A stretch of DNA of 64,000 nt from Simplicispira sedimenti (lineage in GTDB: Bacteria > Pseudomonadota > Gammaproteobacteria > Burkholderiales > Burkholderiaceae_C): contig NZ_JAKVIJ010000011.1 in assembly GCF_022760965.1 (NCBI RefSeq), positions 62,001 to 126,000 of the forward strand, written 5' to 3'. The position numbers and the translations under genes were made by a program. Position 1 is the first letter of the stretch; the number at the start of each line of letters is the position of its first letter. A model generated the notes under the pieces. That model did not search any database. It was not told the DNA's origin and saw only the letters and a program-made list of their open reading frames with translations. Positions 18,121-26,914 of the stretch are shown in pieces.

Positions 18121-18882
18121 ATGCATCCCGCCCCCACCCTGCTCGCGTCCGACGTATCCGCACCACCGCCGGCCGGCACCACAGCGCCCGGCAGCGCGCC
18201 CGAGGGCGTGCTCCACCCCAAAACCATCAAGAGCTTTGTGCGCCGTGCAGGCCGCACCACCACCGGCCAGGCCAAGGCCTTTGCCGACTTCGGGCCGCGC
18301 TTCATCCTGCCCTACGCCGCCGCACCGCTCGATGCGCCGGCCGCCTTTGGGCGCGAGGCACCGCTGATCCTCGAAATCGGCTTCGGCATGGGCGAGGCCA
18401 CCGCCCACATCGCCCGCGTGCGCCCAGAGGACAACTTCCTGTGCTGCGAAGTGCACGAACCCGGCGTGGGCGCCCTGCTCAAGCGCATTGGCGAACAAGG
18501 TCTGCAGAACATCCGCATCCTGCAGCACGACGCTGTCGAGGTCATAGACCACATGCTGGCACCCGCAAGCCTGTCAGGCGTGCATGTGTTCTTCCCCGAC
18601 CCCTGGCACAAAACCAAGCACAACAAGCGCCGCCTGATCCAGCCAGCGCTGGTGGCCAAGCTCGCCGCGCGCCTGCGCCCTGGCGGCTACATCCACTGCG
18701 CCACCGACTGGCAGCCCTACGCCGAGCAGATGCTGCAGGTGCTGAGCGCCGAGCCTTTGTTGACCAACACCGCTGCGGGCTATGCCGACAAGCCCGACTA
18801 CCGCCCGCTGACCAAGTTCGAAAACCGCGGGCTGCGTCTGGGCCACGGCGTCTGGGACCTGGTGTTCCAGCGCCGCGCATGA
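18121..18882 (+). CDS. trmB: tRNA (guanine-N7-)-methyltransferase
   Basis: The product is 253 residues from the ATG at 18121 (a GTG at 18109 is possible). About 50 unstructured Ala/Pro residues precede the methyltransferase domain. The SAM-binding motif is LEIGFGMGEAT, followed by CEVHEPGVGALL and the TrmB signature FFPDPWHKTKHNKRR. C-terminal FENRGLRLGHGVWDL completes the family pattern. It makes m7G46 in the tRNA variable loop. With gluQ it forms a two-gene tRNA-modification operon. Confidence 0.95.
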   Translation: MHPAPTLLASDVSAPPPAGTTAPGSAPEGVLHPKTIKSFVRRAGRTTTGQAKAFADFGPRFILPYAAAPLDAPAAFGREAPLILEIGFGMGEATAHIARVRPEDNFLCCEVHEPGVGALLKRIGEQGLQNIRILQHDAVEVIDHMLAPASLSGVHVFFPDPWHKTKHNKRRLIQPALVAKLAARLRPGGYIHCATDWQPYAEQMLQVLSAEPLLTNTAAGYADKPDYRPLTKFENRGLRLGHGVWDLVFQRRA

Positions 18883-18901
18883 ACCGCAGGAGCCCGCTCC
18901 C

Positions 18902-19951
18902 ATGAAACCCATTCTGCAGAACCTGGTCGAAATGACCGGTCACCGCGACCACCTACGGCTGGAGGTATCGGTGCTTACCACGCTGCAAGCCTTCAGCGGC
19001 ATGGTGCAGGTGCGTTCACTGGAAGTGTTTATGCTGGACGGTGAGTACTACTGTCGGCCGCGTACCTGGATGGATGGCAGGGGCCAATGGCTCAGCGCGG
19101 GCACGGAGGCCCAGTCCGACCCCCAGCGTGTTCGCGTGGCCGACATGCCCGCGCTGCATGAATGCCTGCAAGCCCATGCCTCGCAGGCCGTGGCTAAGTT
19201 GGGCAAGGGGCGCCACGCCCTGTGGCTGCCCGTCTGGATGAACGACAAGGTGCACACCTGCCTGGAAGTGATCCAGGCGCGGCCCTTTTCTGCGCAGAAG
19301 ATCGATACGATCAACAGCGTCTTCCAGGTGTTCCAGAACTACCAAAGCCTGCTGGACTACAGCGAGCGCGATGCGCTGACCGGGCTGTTCAACCGCAAGA
19401 CCTTCGACGAGCAGTTTGCGCGCGCCACGACGCATGACACCTCCGAGCCCATAGCACTGGAGTTGCCCCGCGACAGCGCGGAGCCCGGCGCCGAAGGCGC
19501 AGACAAGCAATGGCTTGCGGTGGTGGACATCGATCACTTCAAGATGGTGAACGACCGCTTTGGTCACCTCTATGGCGACGAGGTGCTCATCCTGGTCGCC
19601 AACATCCTGCGCTCGTCTTTTCGCAGCCACGATCGCATCTTCCGCTTTGGTGGCGAGGAGTTCGTGGTGCTGCTGCGCTCCACCAGTTTGGCCACGGCGC
19701 ACAAGGTGTTCAACCGCTTCCGCAAGAACGTCGAGGACTACTACTTCCCTCAGGTCGGCCAGGTGACCGTGAGCGTGGGCTTTGTCTCTGCGGAAAATGG
19801 CTCTCCCGTGGAAGTGCTGGGCCGCGCCGACCAGGCCCTGTACTTTGCCAAGGAAAACGGCCGCAACCAGGTGCGCTACTACGACGACCTCGTGGCCGCT
19901 GGGCTGTTGCAGACCAAGCAGGTCAGCAACGACGACGTGGAACTTTTCTGA
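18902..19951 (+). CDS. Diguanylate cyclase with N-terminal GAF-like sensor
   Basis: The product is 349 residues. The first 150 residues have the alternation of a GAF-like domain (LTTLQAFSGMVQVRSLEVF, then PVWMNDKVHTCLEVI). The GGDEF domain starts at ERDALTGLFNRKTF, with DIDHFKMVNDRFGHLYGD and active-site RFGGEEF, so cyclase activity is expected. An Ala/Glu-rich insertion of about 25 residues interrupts the start of the cyclase domain. It is cytoplasmic, with no membrane helix. It lies 19 bp after trmB and may be co-transcribed with it. An 11-C run (19978-19988) lies between its stop and the convergent alaS stop. Confidence 0.9.
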   Translation: MKPILQNLVEMTGHRDHLRLEVSVLTTLQAFSGMVQVRSLEVFMLDGEYYCRPRTWMDGRGQWLSAGTEAQSDPQRVRVADMPALHECLQAHASQAVAKLGKGRHALWLPVWMNDKVHTCLEVIQARPFSAQKIDTINSVFQVFQNYQSLLDYSERDALTGLFNRKTFDEQFARATTHDTSEPIALELPRDSAEPGAEGADKQWLAVVDIDHFKMVNDRFGHLYGDEVLILVANILRSSFRSHDRIFRFGGEEFVVLLRSTSLATAHKVFNRFRKNVEDYYFPQVGQVTVSVGFVSAENGSPVEVLGRADQALYFAKENGRNQVRYYDDLVAAGLLQTKQVSNDDVELF

Positions 19952-19996
19952 AGCGTGCGGTCAGGGGCTGAGGCCAGCCCCCCCCCCCGCCCAGCT

Positions 19997-22630
19997 TCAG
20001 AGCCGCTCGCCCACCCAGCCCGCCACGGATGCCAGCGCCGCAGGCAACTTGGCCGCATCGGTGCCGCCGGCCATGGCCATGTCGGGCTTGCCGCCGCCCT
20101 TGCCGCCCACCTGGCTGGCCACAAAGTTGACCAGCTCCCCGGCCTTGACCTTGGCAATGGAATCCTGGGTCACGCCAGCGGCCAGTTGCACCTTGTCGCC
20201 ATCCACGGCGGCCAGCACGATGGCGGCGGTTTTCAGTTTGTCCTTGAGCTTGTCCATGGTCTCGCGCAAGGTCTTGGCATCGGCGCCCGGCAGGGCTGCG
20301 GCCAGCACCCTGATCGTTCCATTGGTGCCCTTGACGTCCACGGCCTGGGCCAGCAATTCGTCGCCCTGGGCCGAGGCCAGCTTGCCCTTGAGGGCGGCGA
20401 CTTCCTTTTCGAGAGCGCGGGCGTTGTCCAGTGCCTGTGCGATACGGGCGTTCAGCTCGGCCACGGGCGCCTTGAGCGCGCCAGCGGCCTGGTTCACCGT
20501 GTCTTCCAGGCTTTGCAGGTAGGCCAGCGCATTCGCGCCCGTCACCGCCTCGATGCGGCGCACGCCAGCGGCCACGCCGCCTTCGGCCACCACCTTGAAC
20601 AGGCCGATGTCGCCCGTGCGCTGCACGTGCGTGCCGCCACACAGCTCACGGCTGCTGCCGATGTCCAGCACGCGCACGGTCTCGCCGTACTTCTCGCCGA
20701 ACAGCATCATGGCGCCGGTTTTCTGGGCCGATTCGATGTCCATCACACGCGCCTGGGTGGCCGCGTTGGCCAGGATTTCCTCGTTCACGCGACGCTCGAT
20801 CTCACGGATCTCGGCATCGGTGACGGGTGCGTTATGCGCAAAGTCGAAGCGGGTGCGCTCGGCATTGACCAGGCTGCCCTTTTGCTGCACGTGGCTGCCC
20901 AGCACTTCGCGCAGGGCCTTGTGCATGAGGTGGGTGACCGAGTGGTTGCGCATGGTGGCGGCGCGCACCGCCGTGTTGACCTGGGCCTGCACCGTGTCGC
21001 CCACGTTGAGCGTGCCTTCTTCCAGCGTGCCGTGATGGCCAAACACGTCGGCCTTGATCTTGAGCGTGTCGCCCACCGCAAACCGGGCCGAGCCACTGGT
21101 GATGACGCCTTCGTCACCCACCTGGCCGCCGCTTTCGGCGTAGAACGGGGTCGTGTCCAGCACCACCACACCGTTTTGACCGGCTTTCAGGGCTGCAACG
21201 CTTACCCCATCTACGTAGAGTGCTACGATTTTTGCAGTTTCAGCCAGGTGCTCGTAGCCGGTGAAGCGGTTGGCGTCACCCGCATAGTCCAGCGCCTTGT
21301 CCATCTTGAACTTGCCTGCGGCGCGGGCCTGGGCCTTCTGCTTGTCCATGGCGGAGGCAAAGCCGGCCTCGTCCACCGCCACGGCACGCTCGCGGCACAC
21401 GTCGTTGGTCAGGTCGAGCGGGAAGCCATAGGTGTCGTGCAGCTTGAAGGCCACTTCGCCAGGCAGCACCTTGGCGCCGCCGTCCAGCGCTGCGTCCAGA
21501 ATCTCCATGCCATTGGCCAGGGTCTCGTAGAAGCGCTCTTCCTCGGTCTTGAGTACCTCGGTGATGCGCTGCTGTTGTTCGCGAATGGCGGGGTAGGCAT
21601 CGCCCATCAGGCGCGCCAGATCGGCCACCAGCTTGTGGAAGAACGGCGTCTTCTGGCCCAGCTTGTAGCCATGGCGGATGGCACGGCGCACGATGCGGCG
21701 CTGCACGTAGCCGCGGCCTTCGTTGCTGGGGATCACGCCGTCGCTGATCAGGAACGAGGTGGCGCGGATGTGGTCTGCAATCACCTTGAGCGAGGGGTTG
21801 GCCAGGTCGGCGGTACCGGTCTCGCGTGCGGCGGCCTTGATCAGCGCGTCGAAGATGTCGATCTCGTAGTTGCTGTGCACATGCTGCAGGATGGCGGCCA
21901 GGCGCTCCAGGCCCATGCCGGTGTCCACGCAGGGCGCGGGCAGCGGCACCACGGAGCCGTCTTCCTTCATGTCGAACTGCATGAACACGTTGTTCCAGAT
22001 CTCGATGAAGCGGTCGCCGTCTTCGTCGGGGCTGCCCGGAGGGCCGCCAGGAATGTGGTCGCCGTGGTCGTAGAAGATTTCCGAGCACGGGCCGCAGGGG
22101 CCGGTGTCGGCCATCATCCAGAAGTTGTCGGACTTGTAGCGGCCGCCCTTGTTGTCGCCGATGCGGATCACACGCTCGGGCGGCAGACCGATTTCCTTGG
22201 TCCAGATGTCGAAGGCCTCGTCGTCCTCTTCGTACACAGTGGCCAGCAGGCGCTCGGGCGGCAGCTTATAGACCTCGGTCAGCAGTTCCCAGGCCCACTT
22301 CAGCGACTCGCGCTTGAAGTAGTCGCCAAACGACCAATTGCCCAGCATCTCGAAGAAGGTGTGGTGGCGTGCGGTGTAGCCCACGTTTTCCAAGTCGTTG
22401 TGCTTGCCCCCTGCGCGCAGGCAGGCCTGCACCGAGGCAGCGCGCACATAGCTGCGCTTGTCGGTGCCCAGGAACACGTCCTTGAACTGCACCATGCCTG
22501 AATTGGTGAACATCAGCGTGGGATCGTTGCCCGGCACCAGCGGGCTGGATGCCACCACGGTATGGCCCTTGGAGGCAAAGAAGTCCAGAAAGGTCTTGCG
22601 GATGTCGGCAACGGTGATCGGTGTTGTCAT
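19997..22630 (-). CDS. alaS: Alanyl-tRNA synthetase
   Basis: The product is 877 residues, full length for the family. The class II catalytic core is N-terminal (MFTNSGMVQFKDVFLGTDKR, then a motif 2 arginine region). The editing domain has HSVTHLMHKAL and CGGTHVQRTGDIG, which supply the zinc/editing His and Cys residues. The C-terminal C-Ala domain has a coiled coil (NARALEKEVAALKGKLA) and ends with the glycine-rich GGKGGGKPDMAMAGG segment. It charges tRNA-Ala and edits mischarged Ser and Gly. It is monocistronic here and converges on the GGDEF gene. Confidence 0.97.
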   Translation of the reverse strand: MTTPITVADIRKTFLDFFASKGHTVVASSPLVPGNDPTLMFTNSGMVQFKDVFLGTDKRSYVRAASVQACLRAGGKHNDLENVGYTARHHTFFEMLGNWSFGDYFKRESLKWAWELLTEVYKLPPERLLATVYEEDDEAFDIWTKEIGLPPERVIRIGDNKGGRYKSDNFWMMADTGPCGPCSEIFYDHGDHIPGGPPGSPDEDGDRFIEIWNNVFMQFDMKEDGSVVPLPAPCVDTGMGLERLAAILQHVHSNYEIDIFDALIKAAARETGTADLANPSLKVIADHIRATSFLISDGVIPSNEGRGYVQRRIVRRAIRHGYKLGQKTPFFHKLVADLARLMGDAYPAIREQQQRITEVLKTEEERFYETLANGMEILDAALDGGAKVLPGEVAFKLHDTYGFPLDLTNDVCRERAVAVDEAGFASAMDKQKAQARAAGKFKMDKALDYAGDANRFTGYEHLAETAKIVALYVDGVSVAALKAGQNGVVVLDTTPFYAESGGQVGDEGVITSGSARFAVGDTLKIKADVFGHHGTLEEGTLNVGDTVQAQVNTAVRAATMRNHSVTHLMHKALREVLGSHVQQKGSLVNAERTRFDFAHNAPVTDAEIREIERRVNEEILANAATQARVMDIESAQKTGAMMLFGEKYGETVRVLDIGSSRELCGGTHVQRTGDIGLFKVVAEGGVAAGVRRIEAVTGANALAYLQSLEDTVNQAAGALKAPVAELNARIAQALDNARALEKEVAALKGKLASAQGDELLAQAVDVKGTNGTIRVLAAALPGADAKTLRETMDKLKDKLKTAAIVLAAVDGDKVQLAAGVTQDSIAKVKAGELVNFVASQVGGKGGGKPDMAMAGGTDAAKLPAALASVAGWVGERL
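21187..21237 (-). repeat. Possible interspersed repeat copy inside alaS
   Basis: The minus strand here reads CAAAAATCGTAGCACTC, then TAGATGGGGTAAGCG and a TGCAG tail, in the order of the interspersed repeat but with more mismatches than the copies at 17603 and 53751. It encodes the alaS stretch AKIVALYVDGVSVAALKAG between the catalytic and editing parts, and is AT-richer than its surroundings. Chance similarity is possible. Confidence 0.35.
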
Positions 22631-22699
22631 GGCGTGGTCTTGGGTGGGAAACGGCGGCGCTCTGGCCTGGGGTGCAAAACCCCAGGCGAACCTTGCATT

Positions 22700-24088
22700 T
22701 TAGAGGGTCTGGCTGCGTAAAAAGGCGAACAAGGCCTCGTCCTGGCAATGCGCCACGTTGAAGCGCATCCATGGGCTGGGTTCGAGTTCCACATTGAACA
22801 AATGCCCAGGGCCCAGAAGGATGTCCTGCTCGGCGGCCTTGTAGGCCAGCTCGGTGGCATTGGCGATGGCCGGATGGCGGGCCCACAGCAGCATGCCGGC
22901 CTTGGGCTCGGCAAACAGGACAAAGCCCAGGTCCAGCAGCTGCGAGGCCACGCGCTGCTGGGCCACGGCCAGGCGGTCGCGCAGCGACTTGGTGTGTTTG
23001 CGCCAGCGCCCATCCAGCAAGGCACCGTAGGCAAGGCGCTCGGTGAACTCGGACGAGGTGAGGCCGGAAATCATCTTCAGCCGCCCCAGCTCCTCCAGCA
23101 GATCCGGCTGCGCGGCCAGGTAGCCCACGCGGATGTTGGGCGAGATGGTCTTGGAAAAGCTGCTGATATAGACCACGCGGCGCAACTGGTCCAGGCTGGC
23201 CAGCGTGGGCCGGGGCTCGGGGTCCAGGTCGGCGTAGATGTCGTTCTCGACCACCACGAAGTCGTACTTCTCGGCCAGTTGCAGCAGGCGGTACAGGTGG
23301 GCTACCTGCGCGGTCGAGCCCGTGGGGCTTTGCAGCCGGGGCTGGGTGAAAAAGACCTTGGGGCGGTGCTCCTGCACCCGCGCCTCCAAAGCATCGAGGT
23401 CGTAGCCCTGGGGCGTGCGCGGCGCACCGACCAGACGTGCGCCCAGGAATCGCAGTGACGACAGCAGGTTGGCATAGCCCGGCTCATCCACCAGCACCGG
23501 GTCGCCAGGGCGCACCAGATGGCGCGCCACCAGGTCCATGGCCTGGCTGGAACCCAGGGTCAGCAGCACCTGCTCGGCATTGGCCACCACCTCGTGCTCG
23601 GCCAGCAGGTCGCGCACCAGTTGGCGCAGTGGCAGGTAGCCCTTGGGCTCGCCGTAGCCGCCCAGGTCGGTGTCCTCGGCGGCCAGCGCGCGCAGGCTGC
23701 GCCGCACGCCTTCGGAAAACAGCCAGTCCCCCGGTAGCCAGCCGCAGCCGGGCTTGAGGCGCAGCGCGCGGTTCTCGAAAATGCGCTGCATGTACCACAT
23801 GGAATCAAAGCTGAACTGCCCGCCCGGCGCGGCAGGCGCCTGGGCGGCGTCGGCCCGGCGGCGCACAAAAAAGCCCGAGTGCGGGCGCGAAACGAAGTAG
23901 CCCTGGGCCACCAGTCGGTCGTAGGCGTCCACCACCGTATAGACGCTCACGCCGTGGGCGTGGGCAAACTGCCGAATCGAAGGCAGCTTGGCCCCGGCGC
24001 GCAAACTGCCGTCTTCGACCAACTGCCGGAAACCCTCGACCACCTGGAGAACCAGCGGCGTGGAGGACTGGGGATTCAAAGAGAACAT
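22700..24088 (-). CDS. MocR/GabR-type regulator (GntR HTH fused to aminotransferase fold)
   Basis: The product is 462 residues. An N-terminal GntR winged helix (LPSIRQFAHAHGVSVYTVVDAYDRL) is joined by a linker to a fold type I aminotransferase domain with SSQAMDLVARHL, DEPGYANLLSSLR and the PLP lysine in SSFSKTISPNIRVGYLA. Proteins of this design bind PLP and sense an amino-group ligand. GabR is the type example, activating gabT/gabD on GABA plus PLP. Divergence from gabT and the repeated operator-like blocks upstream of gabT and of the ABC transporter make GABA regulation the best guess. The first operator block begins 25 bp upstream of its start, so autoregulation is likely. Confidence 0.9.
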   Translation of the reverse strand: MFSLNPQSSTPLVLQVVEGFRQLVEDGSLRAGAKLPSIRQFAHAHGVSVYTVVDAYDRLVAQGYFVSRPHSGFFVRRRADAAQAPAAPGGQFSFDSMWYMQRIFENRALRLKPGCGWLPGDWLFSEGVRRSLRALAAEDTDLGGYGEPKGYLPLRQLVRDLLAEHEVVANAEQVLLTLGSSQAMDLVARHLVRPGDPVLVDEPGYANLLSSLRFLGARLVGAPRTPQGYDLDALEARVQEHRPKVFFTQPRLQSPTGSTAQVAHLYRLLQLAEKYDFVVVENDIYADLDPEPRPTLASLDQLRRVVYISSFSKTISPNIRVGYLAAQPDLLEELGRLKMISGLTSSEFTERLAYGALLDGRWRKHTKSLRDRLAVAQQRVASQLLDLGFVLFAEPKAGMLLWARHPAIANATELAYKAAEQDILLGPGHLFNVELEPSPWMRFNVAHCQDEALFAFLRSQTL

Positions 24089-24112
24089 GGGATCGCGGGC
24101 AGGACGGGTACT

Positions 24113-24215
24113 ACCAAGGGTTTGTCTGTACAGGCAAGCTGAACAGCACAGTGCAGAGGGGAGCGCGGGCTATCTGTATATGTTAGCGGCGCGGGGCGGC
24201 TCCTACAGTGGCAAC
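24113..24215 (+). promoter_or_regulatory. gabT promoter and putative MocR operator array
   Basis: Four sequence blocks occur here: ACCAAGGGTTT (24113), GCACAGTGC (24146), TCTGTATATGT (24173) and CCTACAGTGGCAAC (24202). The same four blocks, with the same spacing, precede the transporter operon at 25667-25769, while the bases between them differ. TACAGT in the last block makes a fair -10 element 31 bp before the gabT ATG, but the base run where a -35 should be is poor. That suits an activator-dependent promoter. CTGTA/TACAG half-sites recur within the array. Confidence 0.75.
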
Positions 24216-24240
24216 ACGATTTGCAGACCAAAGGATATCC

Positions 24241-25539
24241 ATGCACCGCGACCCCCTGCCCAGCAATGCCTCCCTCTACGCGCGCCGTGAAGCCGCTGTT
24301 CCTCGCGGCGTGGGCCATTCGCACCAGATCTTCATCGACCGCGCCGAGAACGGCGAGATCTGGGACGTTCAAGGCCAGCGCTACATCGATTTCGCGGGCG
24401 GCATTGCCGTCCTGAACACCGGCCACCGCCACCCCGCCGTGGTGCAGGCCGTGAAGGATCAGCTCGACCGCTACACGCACACCTGCTTCCAAGTGGTGGC
24501 CTATGAGCCCTATGTGGAACTGGCCGAGCGCCTGAACGCCAAGGCGCCGGGCAATTTCGCAAAGAAGACGCTGTTCCTGACCACCGGCGCCGAGGCCGTG
24601 GAAAACGCCGTCAAGATCGCACGCGCCCACACCGGCCGCTCGGGGGTGATTGCCTTTACCGGCGGCTACCACGGGCGCACGATGATGACGCTGGGCCTGA
24701 CCGGCAAGGTAGCCCCGTACAAGACGGGTTTTGGCCCCTTCCCGGCCGAGATTTTCCATGCGCGCTTCCCCAACGAACTGCATGGTGTGAGCGTGCAGGA
24801 CGCCATCGACTCGCTCGAAGCCCTGTTCAAGAACGACGTGGAGCCCAGCCGCGTGGCGGCCATCATCATTGAACCGGTGCAGGGCGAAGGCGGCTTCAAC
24901 GTGGCGCCCACGGCCCTGCTGCAGCACCTGCGCGCCGTGTGCGACCAGCACGGCATCCTGCTCATTGCCGATGAAGTGCAGACCGGTGCGGGACGCACAG
25001 GCAAGTGGTTTGCCATGGAGCACAGCGGCGTGGCGCCCGACATGATCACCCTGGCCAAGTCGATGGCGGGCGGCTTCCCGATCTCTGCCGTCATCGGCCG
25101 CGCCGACGTGATGGACGCCCCCAACCCCGGCGGCCTGGGCGGCACCTATGCGGGCAGCCCGCTGGCCTGCGCTGCCGCGCTGGCCGTGATGGACGTGTTC
25201 GAGAAAGAAAACCTGCTGCAGCGCGCCGAAGACGTGGGCCAGCGCCTGACGGAAGGCCTGCAGGCCCTGGCCCAGCAGCACCGCTGCGTGGCCCAGGTGC
25301 GCGGCCTGGGCGCCATGGTGGCCATGGAGCTGTGCCAGGACGGCAACCCCCACCGCCCCGACGCCGCCCTGGCCAAGGCCCTGGCCGCGCATGCCGCCCA
25401 GCGCGGCCTGATTTTGCTGACCTGTGGCACCTACGGCAACGTGGTGCGCATCCTGGTGCCGCTGACCGCCAGCGACGCGGTGATCGATGAAGGCCTGGCC
25501 ATCATCGGTGCCTCGCTGCAGGCGGCACTGGCGGGCTGA
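24241..25539 (+). CDS. gabT: 4-aminobutyrate--2-oxoglutarate aminotransferase
   Basis: The product is 432 residues from the ATG at 24241, preceded by AAAGGA; the mapped -10 at 24204 rules out the ATG at 24208. Class III aminotransferase motifs: FAGGIAVLNTGHRHPAVV, TTGAEAVENAVKIARAHTGR, IIEPVQGEGGF, IADEVQTGAGRTG and the PLP lysine in DMITLAKSMAGGFP. It transfers the GABA amino group to 2-oxoglutarate, giving succinate semialdehyde, which gabD (30261) oxidises. The divergent MocR gene and the following transporter support this over related omega-aminotransferases. Confidence 0.93.
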   Translation: MHRDPLPSNASLYARREAAVPRGVGHSHQIFIDRAENGEIWDVQGQRYIDFAGGIAVLNTGHRHPAVVQAVKDQLDRYTHTCFQVVAYEPYVELAERLNAKAPGNFAKKTLFLTTGAEAVENAVKIARAHTGRSGVIAFTGGYHGRTMMTLGLTGKVAPYKTGFGPFPAEIFHARFPNELHGVSVQDAIDSLEALFKNDVEPSRVAAIIIEPVQGEGGFNVAPTALLQHLRAVCDQHGILLIADEVQTGAGRTGKWFAMEHSGVAPDMITLAKSMAGGFPISAVIGRADVMDAPNPGGLGGTYAGSPLACAAALAVMDVFEKENLLQRAEDVGQRLTEGLQALAQQHRCVAQVRGLGAMVAMELCQDGNPHRPDAALAKALAAHAAQRGLILLTCGTYGNVVRILVPLTASDAVIDEGLAIIGASLQAALAG

Positions 25540-25578
25540 GCAATGCCAGGCACAGGCAAGGGCCTAAATAATTAGGCA

Positions 25579-25635
25579 TAAAAATGGTTTCCAGCGCAAT
25601 ATCCATAAGCGCTTGCAGCTATTAAATCAATAGCA
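25579..25635 (-). repeat. Interspersed repeat, copy 3 (intergenic)
   Basis: Read on the minus strand the blocks are TGCTATTGATTTAATAGCTGC, AAGCGCTTATGGATA and GCGCTGGAAACCATTTTTA, matching the copies at 8668, 17603 and 53751. It lies between gabT and the transporter promoter module. The internal AGCGCTT palindrome could form a short hairpin. Confidence 0.65.
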
Positions 25636-25666
25636 TATCGACCGGTGGCTTCTTGCCTGCGATGGC

Positions 25667-25769
25667 ACCAAGGGTTTCTGTGTAGCGGCCTGGCTTGCTG
25701 CACAGTGCCCCACCGCCGCACCGGCGTCTGTATATGTCGGTGCGATGACAGTCCGCCTACAGTGGCAAC
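25667..25769 (+). promoter_or_regulatory. Transporter-operon promoter and putative MocR operator array
   Basis: This carries the blocks ACCAAGGGTTT (25667), GCACAGTGC (25700), TCTGTATATGT (25727) and CCTACAGTGGCAAC (25756), at offsets 0, 33, 60 and 89, exactly as upstream of gabT. The TACAGT -10 candidate at 25758 places the start site just upstream of the ATG at 25799 and excludes an upstream ATG at 25745. Confidence 0.75.
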
Positions 25770-25798
25770 CATCCCCTTTCACGAACCTACCTCTGCCC

Positions 25799-26875
25799 AT
25801 GACCGCTAGCGAAGCCCTCGTGACCTTTCGAGGGGTGCAAAAAACCTACGACGGCACCAGCCTGGTGGTGCGTGACCTGAACCTGGACATCCAGCGCGGC
25901 GAGTTCCTGTCGCTGCTGGGGCCCTCGGGCTCGGGCAAGACCACCACGCTGATGATGCTCGCCGGTTTCGAGTCCCCGACCGCAGGCGAGATCTGCCTGA
26001 ATGGCCAGCCCATCACGCGCACGCCACCGCACAAGCGCAACTTCGGCATGGTGTTCCAGAACTACGCCCTGTTCCCGCACATGACGGTGGCCGAGAACAT
26101 CGCCTACCCATTGCATGTGCGCAAGCTCCCCCGCGCCGAACTGGAAGCCAAGGTCAAGCGGGCGCTGGAGATGGTGCAGATGGACACCATGGGCATGCGC
26201 TACCCGGCGCAGATGTCGGGCGGGCAGCAGCAGCGCGTGGCCTTGGCGCGTGCACTGGTGTTCGACCCCCAGCTCGTGCTGATGGACGAGCCGCTGGGCG
26301 CGCTCGACAAGCAACTGCGCGAGCACATGCAAATCGAGCTCAAGGCCCTGCACCGCCGCCTGGGCGTGACCTTTGTCTATGTCACGCACGACCAGGCCGA
26401 GGCGCTGACCATGTCCGACCGCGTGGCGGTGTTCAACGACGGACGCATCCAGCAGATCGACCGCGTGGACCGGCTTTACGAAACCCCGGTCAACCGCTTT
26501 GTGGCCAATTTTGTGGGCGACAACGCCGTGCTGCAGGCCAAGGTGCACGCCACCAACGGCGACACCTGCGACGTGGTGCTGCCCAGCGGCGAGCGGCTGC
26601 AAGGCATCAACGTCAACCGCGCCGGCGTGGGCGATGCCGTGCAGTGCAGCGTGCGTCCCGAGCGCATCGAACTGGCCGAGGCCGCGCGGCCCAACACCGT
26701 GAGCGGCACGGTGATGGACATCATCTACTTCGGCGACCACCTGCGCCTGCGCTGCAAGCTGCCCAGCGAGGCCGAGGTCATGGTCAAGCTCGCGCTGGGC
26801 CACAGCGCCGTGCCCACCCCCGGCCACCGCGTCCACCTGCATGCACCCCCGCAGCACATGCGCGTGTACCTCTGA
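25799..26875 (+). CDS. PotA-like ABC transporter ATP-binding protein, predicted GABA uptake
   Basis: The product is 358 residues. Walker A GPSGSGKTT, Q-loop FGMVFQNYALFPHMTVAENI, signature MSGGQQQRVALARAL, Walker B LVLMDEPLGALDKQLR and switch THDQAEALTMSDR are all intact. A C-terminal TOBE domain (about 240-358) follows, as in polyamine and related importers. It is the first gene of a four-gene transporter (ATPase, binding protein, two permeases) that sits between gabT and gabD, so GABA or a related amine (putrescine, aminovalerate) is the probable substrate. Confidence 0.9.
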   Translation: MTASEALVTFRGVQKTYDGTSLVVRDLNLDIQRGEFLSLLGPSGSGKTTTLMMLAGFESPTAGEICLNGQPITRTPPHKRNFGMVFQNYALFPHMTVAENIAYPLHVRKLPRAELEAKVKRALEMVQMDTMGMRYPAQMSGGQQQRVALARALVFDPQLVLMDEPLGALDKQLREHMQIELKALHRRLGVTFVYVTHDQAEALTMSDRVAVFNDGRIQQIDRVDRLYETPVNRFVANFVGDNAVLQAKVHATNGDTCDVVLPSGERLQGINVNRAGVGDAVQCSVRPERIELAEAARPNTVSGTVMDIIYFGDHLRLRCKLPSEAEVMVKLALGHSAVPTPGHRVHLHAPPQHMRVYL

Positions 26876-26914
26876 TTTCCCTTTTTGCATTCACAACCAA
26901 CCAAGGAGACAACC

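Noticed and set aside
19978..19988. Run of eleven C as a phase-variation tract
   Set aside because: It lies between two stop codons of convergent genes, outside any promoter or frame, so length changes would have no clear effect.
19955..22501. 848-residue plus-strand open frame
   Set aside because: It lies entirely antisense to alaS, is His/Gly/Val-rich with no recognisable domain, and arises from the third-base GC bias of the real gene.
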